Source of the DNA: Saprospirales bacterium
Lineage (GTDB): Bacteria; Bacteroidota; Bacteroidia; Chitinophagales; JADJOU01
DNA length: 10,287 nucleotides
NCBI GenBank assembly: GCA_947461165.1
Contig: CANHJR010000019.1
Span: forward strand, 1-10,287
Direction of reading: 5' to 3'
The notes under the pieces were generated by a model that did not search any database, had not been told where the DNA came from, and saw only the letters and a program-made list of their open reading frames with translations. The position numbers and the translations under genes are program-made. Position 1 is the stretch's first letter; each line of letters starts with the position of its first letter. Shown one piece after another: positions 1 to 6,216 of this stretch.

Positions 1-626
1 AGAATAAACTTGGAAATAATGTCTTGTCGAACACCTTCTTTCCATCGAAAACTAACTGGTTTTTCATCTTTGACTTCGGCGACGGATGTTCGAGAAATTA
101 GATTACCTTGATTGTCAAGAAATAGAGAATCAAGCCCTTCAAATCGCATTTTAACATCGCTTGGCTTAGCCCCAGGCCGGAGGAAAAAGGTATATTTTGG
201 TTGGTAATCGGAAGAATTTATATGTAGATCTATATTGGGATAGAGGTCCTTGTAAATGATTTCCTCATAACCGCCAACATTGGTTTTCCATTTAGATTGA
301 TCGTTTCCAAGATAGTAATTGAAGTATTCTTCCGTTTTGTACTTATTTGTAATTTTTGAATTCAAATTCGCTCCTTCAAATCTGATTTGATAGACATGTC
401 CTCGATAAATGAACTCATTATTATTCTGAAAATGGAAGCTTTTGTTTTCTCTGAGGTGCACCGTTAATCGATCCTTTTCGAGAAAAATAGCTCCCTGACG
501 AATATCCGCTTTGTACCGAATGACATCATTCCACTGCCCATCATTCTTGACAAAAATCAGATGACCTTCGTGACCGATTGCCAGATAAGAATGTAAAAGA
601 AAAATAAGCGAAACAAAAAATCTCAA
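1..626 (-). CDS. N-terminal part of a secreted DUF7948-domain surface protein (runs off left edge)
   Basis: An open frame on the minus strand runs from the in-frame TGA at 659-657 to the window edge and gives 208 residues with no stop. No ATG lies at its head. The most likely start is TTG at 626-624, giving MRFFVSLIFLLHSYLA, a short basic n-region plus a hydrophobic core ending near Ala-Ile-Gly-His, which fits a Sec signal peptide. ATT at 629-627 is an alternative. The mature part carries the run KNDGQWNDVIRYKADIRQGA, then YNYYLGNDQSKW-like, IIYKDLYPNIDL and FFLRPGAKPSDVKMRFEG segments. I recognise this pattern as the DUF7948 domain of large Bacteroidota surface proteins, often with SBBP repeats and a type IX secretion C-terminal domain. 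Those later parts would lie outside the window and are inference. An exact promoter match sits about 45 bp upstream. Family assignment is from memory of conserved motifs. Confidence 0.8.
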   Translation of the reverse strand, partial: MRFFVSLIFLLHSYLAIGHEGHLIFVKNDGQWNDVIRYKADIRQGAIFLEKDRLTVHLRENKSFHFQNNNEFIYRGHVYQIRFEGANLNSKITNKYKTEEYFNYYLGNDQSKWKTNVGGYEEIIYKDLYPNIDLHINSSDYQPKYTFFLRPGAKPSDVKMRFEGLDSLFLDNQGNLISRTSVAEVKDEKPVSFRWKEGVRQDIISKFI

Positions 627-671
627 AATTTTAAACTTGGTTTTTTTAAATTCTTGTCAACTATAGTATCA

Positions 672-703
672 CAAAGATAAATCATTTTCACTATTTGTCA
701 AAA
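672..703 (-). promoter_or_regulatory. Bacteroidota-type promoter for the DUF7948 gene
   Basis: Reading the minus strand, TTTTG (703-699) is followed by a 19-nt spacer and TATCTTTG (679-672). This matches the Bacteroidota primary-sigma consensus TTTG / TAnnTTTG in both boxes and in spacing. A start of transcription near 665 would leave a leader of about 40 nt before the TTG start at 626, which supports that start choice. Confidence 0.6.
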
Positions 704-925
704 CAAACATTCAACTCCTTTAAAATCAAACCCTTGAAGGTCAATAAAAACAAGAACGAGTGCCACAACTATCAACTTTATTTCATCTTAAATCCGAATG
801 AAGCGTTAGGCGCTTAATCGTCGAAAAATTTGACAAATTCGAAGATTTTGGTCAGCTATTTAGATAGATTTGGCTGTTGGACAATCTGGGTTAAAAATAA
901 TTAAATAATCTCATAAAAAAAAGAT
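704..925. other. Intergenic stretch with no recognisable gene
   Basis: This is the main part of the gap of about 370 bp between the divergent DUF7948 and OmpA-family genes. I found no convincing reading frame, RNA gene or terminator. Two small symmetric sites are present: AAGCG-TTAGG-CGCTT (about 800-814) and a near-perfect inverted repeat AATTTG-A-CAAATT (827-839). Either could be a protein-binding site, but nothing else supports that. Confidence 0.5.
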
Positions 926-933
926 TACATTTG
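926..933 (+). promoter_or_regulatory. Putative -7 promoter box upstream of the OmpA-family gene
   Basis: TACATTTG is an exact TAnnTTTG match 65 bp before the ATG at 999. No TTTG box is visible at the expected distance upstream, so only half of the promoter is supported. Confidence 0.35.
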
Positions 934-945
934 CTCATATTATTC

Positions 946-1002
946 ATGATCAATAACGTGCCTTCACTTATTGTCTCGAACCACATATACCTAAAAATAT
1001 GA
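946..1002 (+). other. Possible 18-codon leader ORF overlapping the OmpA-family start
   Basis: ATG at 946 opens a frame encoding MINNVPSLIVSNHIYLKI. It ends at the TGA at 1000-1002, so its stop overlaps the ATG of the next gene as ATGA. The overlap would suit translational coupling. It lies only about 13 nt after the putative -7 box, has no clear ribosome-binding site and resembles nothing I know. Chance is the default explanation. Confidence 0.15.
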
Positions 1003-1652
1003 ATACTAAAAGTAGCCTCGTTCTTTTGATTTTTGCAATCATGTGTTTTTTATTTGGAAGAAGATATGTGTGCACCATCAAGGGACTTTGTGGGAAATGT
1101 GATGAGATACAAATGGAGTCCGAACTTCCCCCGATTTCATTTGGGATGAATTCTGACTCTGCTATTTTGGGCCCAAATTTTGACTCCTATCGAGATTCCA
1201 TTTGTCTTGCATTTCAAAATCAAGACATCTATTTAGAAGGCCACTATTTTGGCAATGAAACGAATACTTCTGAATCAGAAAACCTGGGAGTTGCAAGGGC
1301 AAAAACGATTTCAAATTTATTTTCAAGCTGCTTTGACACGGCAAATATCCATCTAAATGGAGTAAAAAACGAAGGACAAGCGGACAAGTATGCTGCTATC
1401 TCGGTTAGCATAGTGGGCTCTAATGAAAAGGGAGAAACAAAAAATAAGAATAAAAATATCTCTCTGACAGGACATACGGACAATACAGGCTCTACAAAAC
1501 GAAACCTAATCCCCTCTCAAAACGATCCTAATCTGATAAAGAATTATCTTATATCGAAAGGAATGCCTCCAGCTCAGATTACCGCAGAAGGGAAAGGTGA
1601 TGCAGAACCGATTGCTGAAAACAATTCTGAAGAAATTATGGCTCTGAATTGA
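999..1652 (+). CDS. Degenerate OmpA-family protein, C-terminally truncated
   Basis: The 217-residue product has one N-terminal membrane segment (about 5-19) and then two OmpA-like modules. The first module (about 46-122) keeps SFGMNSDSAIL, the EGHYFGNETN strand-turn and an ARAKT helix. The second begins abruptly at SLTGHTDNTGS (155-165) without the usual preceding strand and helix. It continues through KNYLISKG and ITAEGKGDAEPIAENN and stops at MALN. In intact OmpA domains the end reads like NRRVEL. Here TGA (1650-1652) stands where the Arg codon belongs, and HVELKIK follows in frame before a TAA at 1674. The Arg of the family's LSxxRA peptidoglycan-binding helix is Asp176 instead, while the Asp of GHTDN (161) remains. 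Peptidoglycan binding by the second module is therefore doubtful. It may be expressed as a remnant or be a pseudogene. Its usual partner lies immediately downstream. Confidence 0.75.
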   Translation: MNTKSSLVLLIFAIMCFLFGRRYVCTIKGLCGKCDEIQMESELPPISFGMNSDSAILGPNFDSYRDSICLAFQNQDIYLEGHYFGNETNTSESENLGVARAKTISNLFSSCFDTANIHLNGVKNEGQADKYAAISVSIVGSNEKGETKNKNKNISLTGHTDNTGSTKRNLIPSQNDPNLIKNYLISKGMPPAQITAEGKGDAEPIAENNSEEIMALN

Positions 1653-1676
1653 CACGTAGAACTAAAAATCAAGTAA
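1653..1676 (+). pseudogene. Untranslated tail of the OmpA domain beyond the premature stop
   Basis: Directly after the TGA the same frame reads His-Val-Glu-Leu-Lys-Ile-Lys and then TAA. This is the canonical last strand of OmpA-like domains (NRRVELKI type). A single C-to-T change (CGA to TGA) would explain the stop. The frame is otherwise intact, so the change looks recent. Confidence 0.7.
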
Positions 1677-1709
1677 TTACAACTATTCTAACCCAAAAAA
1701 ACTACCATC

Positions 1710-2249
1710 ATGCTACTTCTCCTGACCCTACAACTCAATCTATTTCAGTCTCCAGTCACACAGACTTATGATAAAAGAGATGCCACGTTTGAAATTCTTT
1801 TGATGCTTATTGGTGCATTTATACTTGGTTTTCTGTTCAGGCATTTTCTAGGATATATGTCTAAGAAAGAAATTATAGTGGAAAGAAACTTTGATTCCAA
1901 CTCTCATTCTAAGAGCGAATTGATTCAACCAGCTGCGAAATCAACGGTTGCTGGAGAGTCTAAGAAAATTGAAGCAACAAAAGTCAAGTTAAAAAGAGAA
2001 AAATTGACATCGAAGGTGAAAACCAAAGGAAGCGAAAAGGACAAAAAGATCAAAACGACGAAAAAGACAGAAAAAAAGGCAACTAAAACAAAAGCAGAGC
2101 CAAAATTGAAAGCGGAGCCAAAAGCAAAAAAGAGTGCAAAAGTCAAAGATGAATCGAAGGCATCGAAAGTAAAAAAGGCTGCTCCGAAAGTCAAGTCACC
2201 GAAAAAAACGATCTCAAAGAAAAAAGATGATCTCAACGTTATAGAATAA
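1710..2249 (+). CDS. Membrane-anchored lysine-rich protein that has lost its C-terminal HhH domain
   Basis: The 179-residue product has a short N-terminal segment, a transmembrane helix at about 27-49 (FEILLMLIGAFILGFLFRHF) and then a long, very basic, low-complexity tail. By hand count 37 of residues 85-174 are lysine, with repeats such as KAEPKLKAEPKAKK. The frame ends at KKDDLNVIE followed by TAA. In related Bacteroidota proteins, KDDL-x-x-IEGIGPKIEELL begins a helix-hairpin-helix domain, and the DNA after this stop still encodes the rest of such a domain in broken form. The lysine tail is therefore a linker whose end domain is gone. The tail could bind nucleic acid or anionic lipid, but that is inference. 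It lies 57 bp after the OmpA gene's stop, matching the pairing seen in relatives, and was probably co-transcribed with it. Confidence 0.7.
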   Translation: MLLLLTLQLNLFQSPVTQTYDKRDATFEILLMLIGAFILGFLFRHFLGYMSKKEIIVERNFDSNSHSKSELIQPAAKSTVAGESKKIEATKVKLKREKLTSKVKTKGSEKDKKIKTTKKTEKKATKTKAEPKLKAEPKAKKSAKVKDESKASKVKKAAPKVKSPKKTISKKKDDLNVIE

Positions 2250-2434
2250 ATTGGTTAGAAGATTGAAGAATTGTTGGTAGCAAAAAAATAACTAGTTTTG
2301 ATGCACTAGCAAAAAGTCCAATTGCTGATCTAGGTAAAATGATAACTCAAGCTGGTCCAAGATACAAAATACAGAAGCCAGAATCCTAGATTGAAGAATT
2401 AGAAGAATTTAAAAAACTCACCGACGATCAATAA
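2250..2434 (+). pseudogene. Relic of the C-terminal helix-hairpin-helix domain
   Basis: Continuing the upstream frame gives IG, stop TAG (2256-2258), KIEELLVA and then a run of seven A (2282-2288). From 2288 the frame one base over reads ITSFDALAKSPIADLGKM, then ITQAGPRYKIQKPES, stop TAG (2387-2389), IEELEEFKKLTDDQ and TAA (2432-2434). The order IG-x-KIEELL, FDAL, AGPRY, KPES-[W]-IEEL matches the HhH domain that ends the lysine-rich family. The final TAG stands where Trp is usual (TGG to TAG). Damage totals the TAA at 2247, two internal TAG codons and one single-base deletion. That is too much for recoding or a sequencing slip, so this is a pseudogenised domain. Confidence 0.75.
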
Positions 2435-2456
2435 CCAAACGATCTAAAAATTAAGC

Positions 2457-2489
2457 AAATAGTCTCACCAAAAATGAGACTATTTTTTT
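2457..2489 (+). terminator. Strong intrinsic terminator
   Basis: AAATAGTCTCA (2457-2467) pairs perfectly over 11 bp with TGAGACTATTT (2475-2485) around a 7-nt loop CCAAAAA, and a T run continues to 2489. It closes the OmpA/lysine-rich unit and insulates it from amn, which starts 23 bp later. The near-consensus TACATTCA at 2489-2496 might be the amn -7 box, but this is weak. Confidence 0.85.
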
Positions 2490-2511
2490 ACATTCAAACA
2501 AATAGAACCCC

Positions 2512-3282
2512 ATGAATACGAAAGAGGAAATAACACAAAATTGGTTGCCGCGATACACCAGTGTTGCACTGGAAGACTTTGGCGAATATATATTACTAAC
2601 CAATTTTATTGGGTATGTAGAGTATTTCGCTGAAAAATTTCAGGTTGAAATAAAAGGTAAAACTCGACCAATGCAATCCGCTACTGCGGAGAATATTACG
2701 ATCATCAATTTTGGAATGGGAAGTCCCAATGCGGCTACCATCATGGATCTTTTGAAAGCAATAAACCCTAAGGCTTGTTTGTTTCTTGGCAAATGTGGTG
2801 CGCTCAAAACCAAATTCCAAATTGGAGACCTCATATTGCCAATAGCAGCGGTCAGAGGTGAAGGTACATCCAACGATTATTTTCCACCTGAATTGCCAGC
2901 ACTACCAGCTTTTGCATTGCAGAAAGCAATCTCAACCTCCATTCGAGACTTCAACTTAGACTATTGGACAGGCACGGTATATACAACTAACCGAAGAGTT
3001 TGGGAGCACGACATCACATTCAAAGAATACCTAACAAAACTGAGAGTGGAAGCAATAGATATGGAAACAGCAACCATATTTTCGGTAGGTCATTACAATA
3101 AGATCAGAACCGGGGCACTACTTCTCGTTTCTGACAAACCAATGGTGCCAGATGGTGTAAAAACAGAGGCTAGTGACCAATCCGTAACCCAAAATTATGT
3201 CGATAAACATATTCAGATAGGAATCGCATCTTTGAAGCAGCTGATCAATAACGGTCAAACCATCAAACATTTGAAATTTTAA
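2512..3282 (+). CDS. amn: AMP nucleosidase, short form
   Basis: This enzyme hydrolyses AMP to adenine and ribose 5-phosphate (EC 3.2.2.4) in the cytoplasm and controls adenylate levels and purine salvage. The 256-residue protein is colinear with the short Bacteroidota form, about 258 residues, which lacks the long N-terminal region of the enterobacterial enzyme. Visible family features are NFGMGSPNAAT (67-76), FLGKCGAL (91-98), ILPIAAVRGEGTSNDYFP (108-125), YTTNRRVWEHD (157-167), IDMETATIF (182-190) and LLVSDKP (204-210). The last two hold the nucleoside-phosphorylase-fold Glu (185) and Asp (208) expected at the active site. The end LINNGQTIKHLKF is typical and the protein looks complete. It is the first gene of the plus-strand block. 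nhaA begins 6 bp after its stop in the same reading frame. Confidence 0.95.
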   Translation: MNTKEEITQNWLPRYTSVALEDFGEYILLTNFIGYVEYFAEKFQVEIKGKTRPMQSATAENITIINFGMGSPNAATIMDLLKAINPKACLFLGKCGALKTKFQIGDLILPIAAVRGEGTSNDYFPPELPALPAFALQKAISTSIRDFNLDYWTGTVYTTNRRVWEHDITFKEYLTKLRVEAIDMETATIFSVGHYNKIRTGALLLVSDKPMVPDGVKTEASDQSVTQNYVDKHIQIGIASLKQLINNGQTIKHLKF

Positions 3283-3288
3283 GCTGCG

Positions 3289-4419
3289 TTGAAAATCACA
3301 AAGCTATTTCAGGAGTTCTTTAAAAGTGAGCAAATAGGCGGGATATTCCTAATTACACTTACGCTAGTTTCTATAGGATTGTCAAACTCGACATATCATA
3401 CCCCCTATTTTAGTCTCGTAAATTGCCGTCTTTTTGACATCCCACTTATCACGATAGTCAATGATGGACTGATGACCATTTTTTTTCTAATGATCGGGTT
3501 GGAACTAGAACGGGAAGTATATATCGGTGAATTGTCCAGGCTTAAAGATGCTATACTGCCCACCGCTGCCGCCATTGGTGGCATGGTCGTTCCCGCTTTC
3601 ATATATTACCTCTTGACCCATAATAGTCAATACTCCTCTGGAATTGGAATTCCAATGGCTACAGATATCGCTTTTGCACTTGGCGTTTTAACCATTCTAG
3701 GCAGTAGAGTCCCAAACTCATTAAAGGTTTTTATTACAGCTTTGGCCGTCATTGATGACTTAGGGGCTATTCTTGTTATTGCCATTTTTTACTCTGACAC
3801 CATTTCTCTATACTTCATCGCTCTAAGCCTTGTAATATGGGGCGTACTATTTTGTTTCAATCGGTTGAGAATACATCATTTTTTACCCTACCTAACAGGT
3901 GGAATAGCGATGTGGCACTGTGTTCATAGTTCTGGAATACATGCTACGATCAGCGGTGTTCTTGTGGCATTTGCACTTCCATTTGGAGATGGATCGGACC
4001 AAACGATATCTTACAAGTTACAAAAAGCATTGCATAAGCCAGTCAGCTACGTTATTCTGCCACTTTTTGCTATGGTCAATACCGCAATTACTTTGCCTAG
4101 CCTTTCAGATCTAAATACATTGCCATTTTTTTGCTTTGCCATTTTCCTGGCAATGGTGATTGGCAAACCAATAGGAATCACCCTCTTCAGCTATCTTGTT
4201 CAGAAATTTTTTCCAAAGAATGTATCGCCAATTAAAATTTCTTCAATCATAGGTGCTGGCATTCTAGGAGGCATTGGATTTACCATGTCCATTTTTATTA
4301 CCGTTTGTGCATTCTCAGATCCTCAGACAATTCTCTTTGCAAAATTTGCCATATTGATCTCATCATTGGTATCGGCCATCGTTGGATTTCTATTTCTTCG
4401 ATCAAGGCTAAGAATTTAA
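3289..4419 (+). CDS. nhaA: Na+/H+ antiporter NhaA
   Basis: This is an inner-membrane electrogenic antiporter that expels Na+ (or Li+) in exchange for protons, giving pH and salt homeostasis. The 376-residue protein is hydrophobic throughout, with the NhaA landmarks in order: VNDGLMTIFFLMIGLELERE (57-76), MATDIAFALGV (123-133), AVIDDLGAIL (153-162), GIHATISGVLVAF (216-228), IGKPIGI (291-297) and GILGGIGFTMSIFI (324-337). Asp126 matches E. coli Asp133, Asp156/Asp157 match the ion-binding Asp163/Asp164, and Lys293 matches Lys300. The start is TTG at 3289. The frame contains the amn stop at 3280, leaving only GCT GCG between, and no ATG lies before the conserved KITKLFQEFFKSEQIGG N-terminus, so TTG is effectively forced. 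With a 6-bp gap it is probably co-transcribed and translationally coupled with amn. Confidence 0.95.
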   Translation: MKITKLFQEFFKSEQIGGIFLITLTLVSIGLSNSTYHTPYFSLVNCRLFDIPLITIVNDGLMTIFFLMIGLELEREVYIGELSRLKDAILPTAAAIGGMVVPAFIYYLLTHNSQYSSGIGIPMATDIAFALGVLTILGSRVPNSLKVFITALAVIDDLGAILVIAIFYSDTISLYFIALSLVIWGVLFCFNRLRIHHFLPYLTGGIAMWHCVHSSGIHATISGVLVAFALPFGDGSDQTISYKLQKALHKPVSYVILPLFAMVNTAITLPSLSDLNTLPFFCFAIFLAMVIGKPIGITLFSYLVQKFFPKNVSPIKISSIIGAGILGGIGFTMSIFITVCAFSDPQTILFAKFAILISSLVSAIVGFLFLRSRLRI

Positions 4420-4442
4420 AAGGGATATTGCATAGATTTTGG

Positions 4443-4450
4443 TAAGTTTG
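4443..4450 (+). promoter_or_regulatory. Putative internal -7 promoter box upstream of the hydrolase-like gene
   Basis: TAAGTTTG is an exact TAnnTTTG match in the 44-bp gap after nhaA. No properly spaced TTTG lies upstream. It would give a very short leader to ATG 4464 and a comfortable one of about 30 nt to ATG 4488, which mildly favours the downstream start. Confidence 0.3.
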
Positions 4451-4463
4451 CTTTCCAAACTCT

Positions 4464-5822
4464 ATGAGAACGATTTCAATTAATATTATGCTCAAGTCAA
4501 CGTTATTAGCCACTCTCCTCTTGGGCAATTTTCCATCCCATGCTCAAAGCGATGGGTTTATTGTCAAGAAGCTCGATAGTTTCTACACGCTCTTGTCTTT
4601 GAATAATAAAATGATGGGAAGTGTTGAAGTTATGAAGGACGGAAAAACCCTATTCCGAAGAGCATATGGCAAATCAGATATTGGTAAGAAAATTATCGCA
4701 GATACGTTTACAAAATACCGAATAGGATCCGCATCCAATATCTTCACAGCTACTCTTGTTATGAAAGCCATCGAAGAGAAAAGATTGGCTTTGAACCAGA
4801 CAATTGAACGTTTTTTCCCTACCATCAAAGGTAGTAACCAGATTACAATCAAACAGCTTTTAGGTCATCGATCAGGAATTTACAATTTTTCAGATGATAC
4901 TAGTTTCGAATCTTGGAGAACAAAACCTATTCAGGAAATGGAGATGATCCAAAAAATCAGCTCTGGGAAACCTAGTTTTAGACCAGATTCTACATTCGAA
5001 TTTAGCAATTCAAACTATCTTTTGCTCACATATATACTCGAAAAAGCCTATCGAAAACCGATAGATACTATTTTGAAGTATCAAATCACAAAGCCACTTG
5101 GTCTCAAGAACACCTATGCCATCAAAAACATATCACCAATCAAGTTTGAGGCGCATTCATATTCTTTTTTAGATCAATGGATTCAGGAGGTACAAACCCA
5201 TTACACTGTAGCTAGAGGAGCTGGAACCATCATGACAAATCCACATGAATTGCTTGTTTTCATGAAAGAGTTGATGAATCATCGAATATTGAAGGACAGC
5301 GGATGGTATGCTATGCTTCCGCCAAAAGGGCAATTGTATGGATACGGCCTCACCTCACTTCCCATGGGTCCAATTCCAGGGTTTGGACATTCTGCATTCA
5401 TTGATGGATTTGTGACCATGATGGCATACTATCCGAGCTCAAATATTGGCTACGCTTTATGCTCCAATGGTATGAACTACGATGTCAATGCGATTGCTTC
5501 AAATTCTGTTGGACTGACATTTGGTGATGATTTTCCATTACCAGACTTCAAAAGGTATCAAGTAAAGCCCGAAGATATGGCCAAGTATGTCGGAAATTAT
5601 TTTGAACCACAAATTAGGTTAGAACTCAAAGTGGAAGCGTTGAATGATGCCATTCGTGTCATCGTGAAAGGACAGCCACCGATGATGATGGAAGCCAAAG
5701 ATCTTCATAAATTTCGGTTTGATGCAATTCAGCTTGAAGGAGAATTTGATTTGGATAAAAATGAGCTCATTATGATACAAAATGGCAAAGCACTTCACCT
5801 TAAAAAATTGAACTTAAAATAA
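4464..5822 (+). CDS. Beta-lactamase-fold serine hydrolase homologue with altered catalytic motifs
   Basis: The 452-residue protein belongs to the class C beta-lactamase/DD-peptidase-like family (Pfam Beta-lactamase). Met9 (position 4488) opens a clean signal peptide, MLKSTLLATLLLGNFPSHAQ, so 4488 may be the true start. Residues about 30-350 are the catalytic fold, recognisable from AYGKSD, YRIGSAS, LLGHRSGIYNF, FRPDSTFEFSNSNYLLLTYI, PLGLKNTY and GAGTIMTNPHELLVF. Residues about 370-452 form a beta-rich tail like those attached to many family members (YVGNYFEPQ onward). All three active-site motifs deviate. SxxK reads S89-A-S-N92, so the general-base Lys is Asn. YxN reads F180-S-N182. The H-[TS/G]-G motif before IDGF reads H309-S-A311. 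Each change is one base from the usual codon and the frame is otherwise intact. A non-catalytic periplasmic role is likely but inferred. It is linked by a 1-bp gap to a lipoprotein gene. Confidence 0.85.
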   Translation: MRTISINIMLKSTLLATLLLGNFPSHAQSDGFIVKKLDSFYTLLSLNNKMMGSVEVMKDGKTLFRRAYGKSDIGKKIIADTFTKYRIGSASNIFTATLVMKAIEEKRLALNQTIERFFPTIKGSNQITIKQLLGHRSGIYNFSDDTSFESWRTKPIQEMEMIQKISSGKPSFRPDSTFEFSNSNYLLLTYILEKAYRKPIDTILKYQITKPLGLKNTYAIKNISPIKFEAHSYSFLDQWIQEVQTHYTVARGAGTIMTNPHELLVFMKELMNHRILKDSGWYAMLPPKGQLYGYGLTSLPMGPIPGFGHSAFIDGFVTMMAYYPSSNIGYALCSNGMNYDVNAIASNSVGLTFGDDFPLPDFKRYQVKPEDMAKYVGNYFEPQIRLELKVEALNDAIRVIVKGQPPMMMEAKDLHKFRFDAIQLEGEFDLDKNELIMIQNGKALHLKKLNLK

Positions 5823-5823
5823 A

Positions 5824-6204
5824 ATGAGGCTTTTTTCAATCCTAATTTCTCTAGCTATTCTGTATAGTTGTGGCAACAATAAACCCAACAACTATGGCAA
5901 AAGTTGGAGTAAGATAGAACAAACAGATAGTATTCAATATTTAGGTGGAGATGGCTCAAATATCAAGGAAGCTGTGATTGTCAAGAATGCTAAGACCGAA
6001 ATAGATGGAATGAATGCTCTCTTCAATTGGATACAAGAACGACACGGATTGAAGTTTGTAGAATGGAAGATGAAGGGTCGTTCTGAATCAAAAAACGAAT
6101 CAAACATTCCTATAGAGAATTATACAATCATCGACGAGGCGACAAACAAGGAATATACCTACTTTTTCAACACCACTGATTTTCGAGGGAAAACAGGCGA
6201 ATAA
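5824..6204 (+). CDS. Small lipoprotein of unknown function
   Basis: This 126-residue protein begins MRLFSILISLAILYSC, a type II signal peptide with the lipobox L13-Y-S-C16, so Cys16 should be lipidated and the mature protein tethered to a membrane. Mature length is about 111 residues. It is hydrophilic, with NGM-like and WIQERHGLKFVEWKMKGRSE segments and a C-terminal YTIIDEATNKEYTYFFN stretch that looks like beta strands. I do not recognise a family. The start lies 1 bp after the stop of the serine-hydrolase homologue, implying coupled translation and suggesting, without proving, a joint role at the envelope. No aspartate sits just after the Cys, and I see no clear surface-export signal of the Lys-Asp/Glu type. 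Confidence 0.8.
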   Translation: MRLFSILISLAILYSCGNNKPNNYGKSWSKIEQTDSIQYLGGDGSNIKEAVIVKNAKTEIDGMNALFNWIQERHGLKFVEWKMKGRSESKNESNIPIENYTIIDEATNKEYTYFFNTTDFRGKTGE

Positions 6205-6216
6205 AAACAACAATTC

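Noticed and set aside
800..820. GTTAGGC resembling an integron attC R' core site, inside a small AAGCG/CGCTT hairpin
   Set aside because: No matching RYYYAAC partner, no imperfect long palindrome and no cassette-like gene or integrase nearby. The stem is only 5 bp.
1925..2236. Long minus-strand open frame rich in Phe
   Set aside because: It is the complement of the lysine-codon-rich tail (AAA/AAG read as TTT/CTT) and has no independent support.
2283..2291. Programmed frameshift at the A run before the HhH relic
   Set aside because: Stops at 2247 and 2256 lie upstream of the run and a TAG lies downstream at 2387, so a shift alone could not restore the protein.
999..2434. Use of an alternative genetic code (TGA or TAG recoded) to explain the in-frame stops
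   Set aside because: All three stop types interrupt the frames, a frameshift is also present, and neighbouring genes use TGG for Trp and end cleanly at TAA.
4446..4460. GTTTG-CTTTC-CAAAC inverted repeat before the hydrolase-like gene
   Set aside because: The 5-bp stem overlaps the putative -7 box and is short enough to be chance. There is no T run for a terminator.
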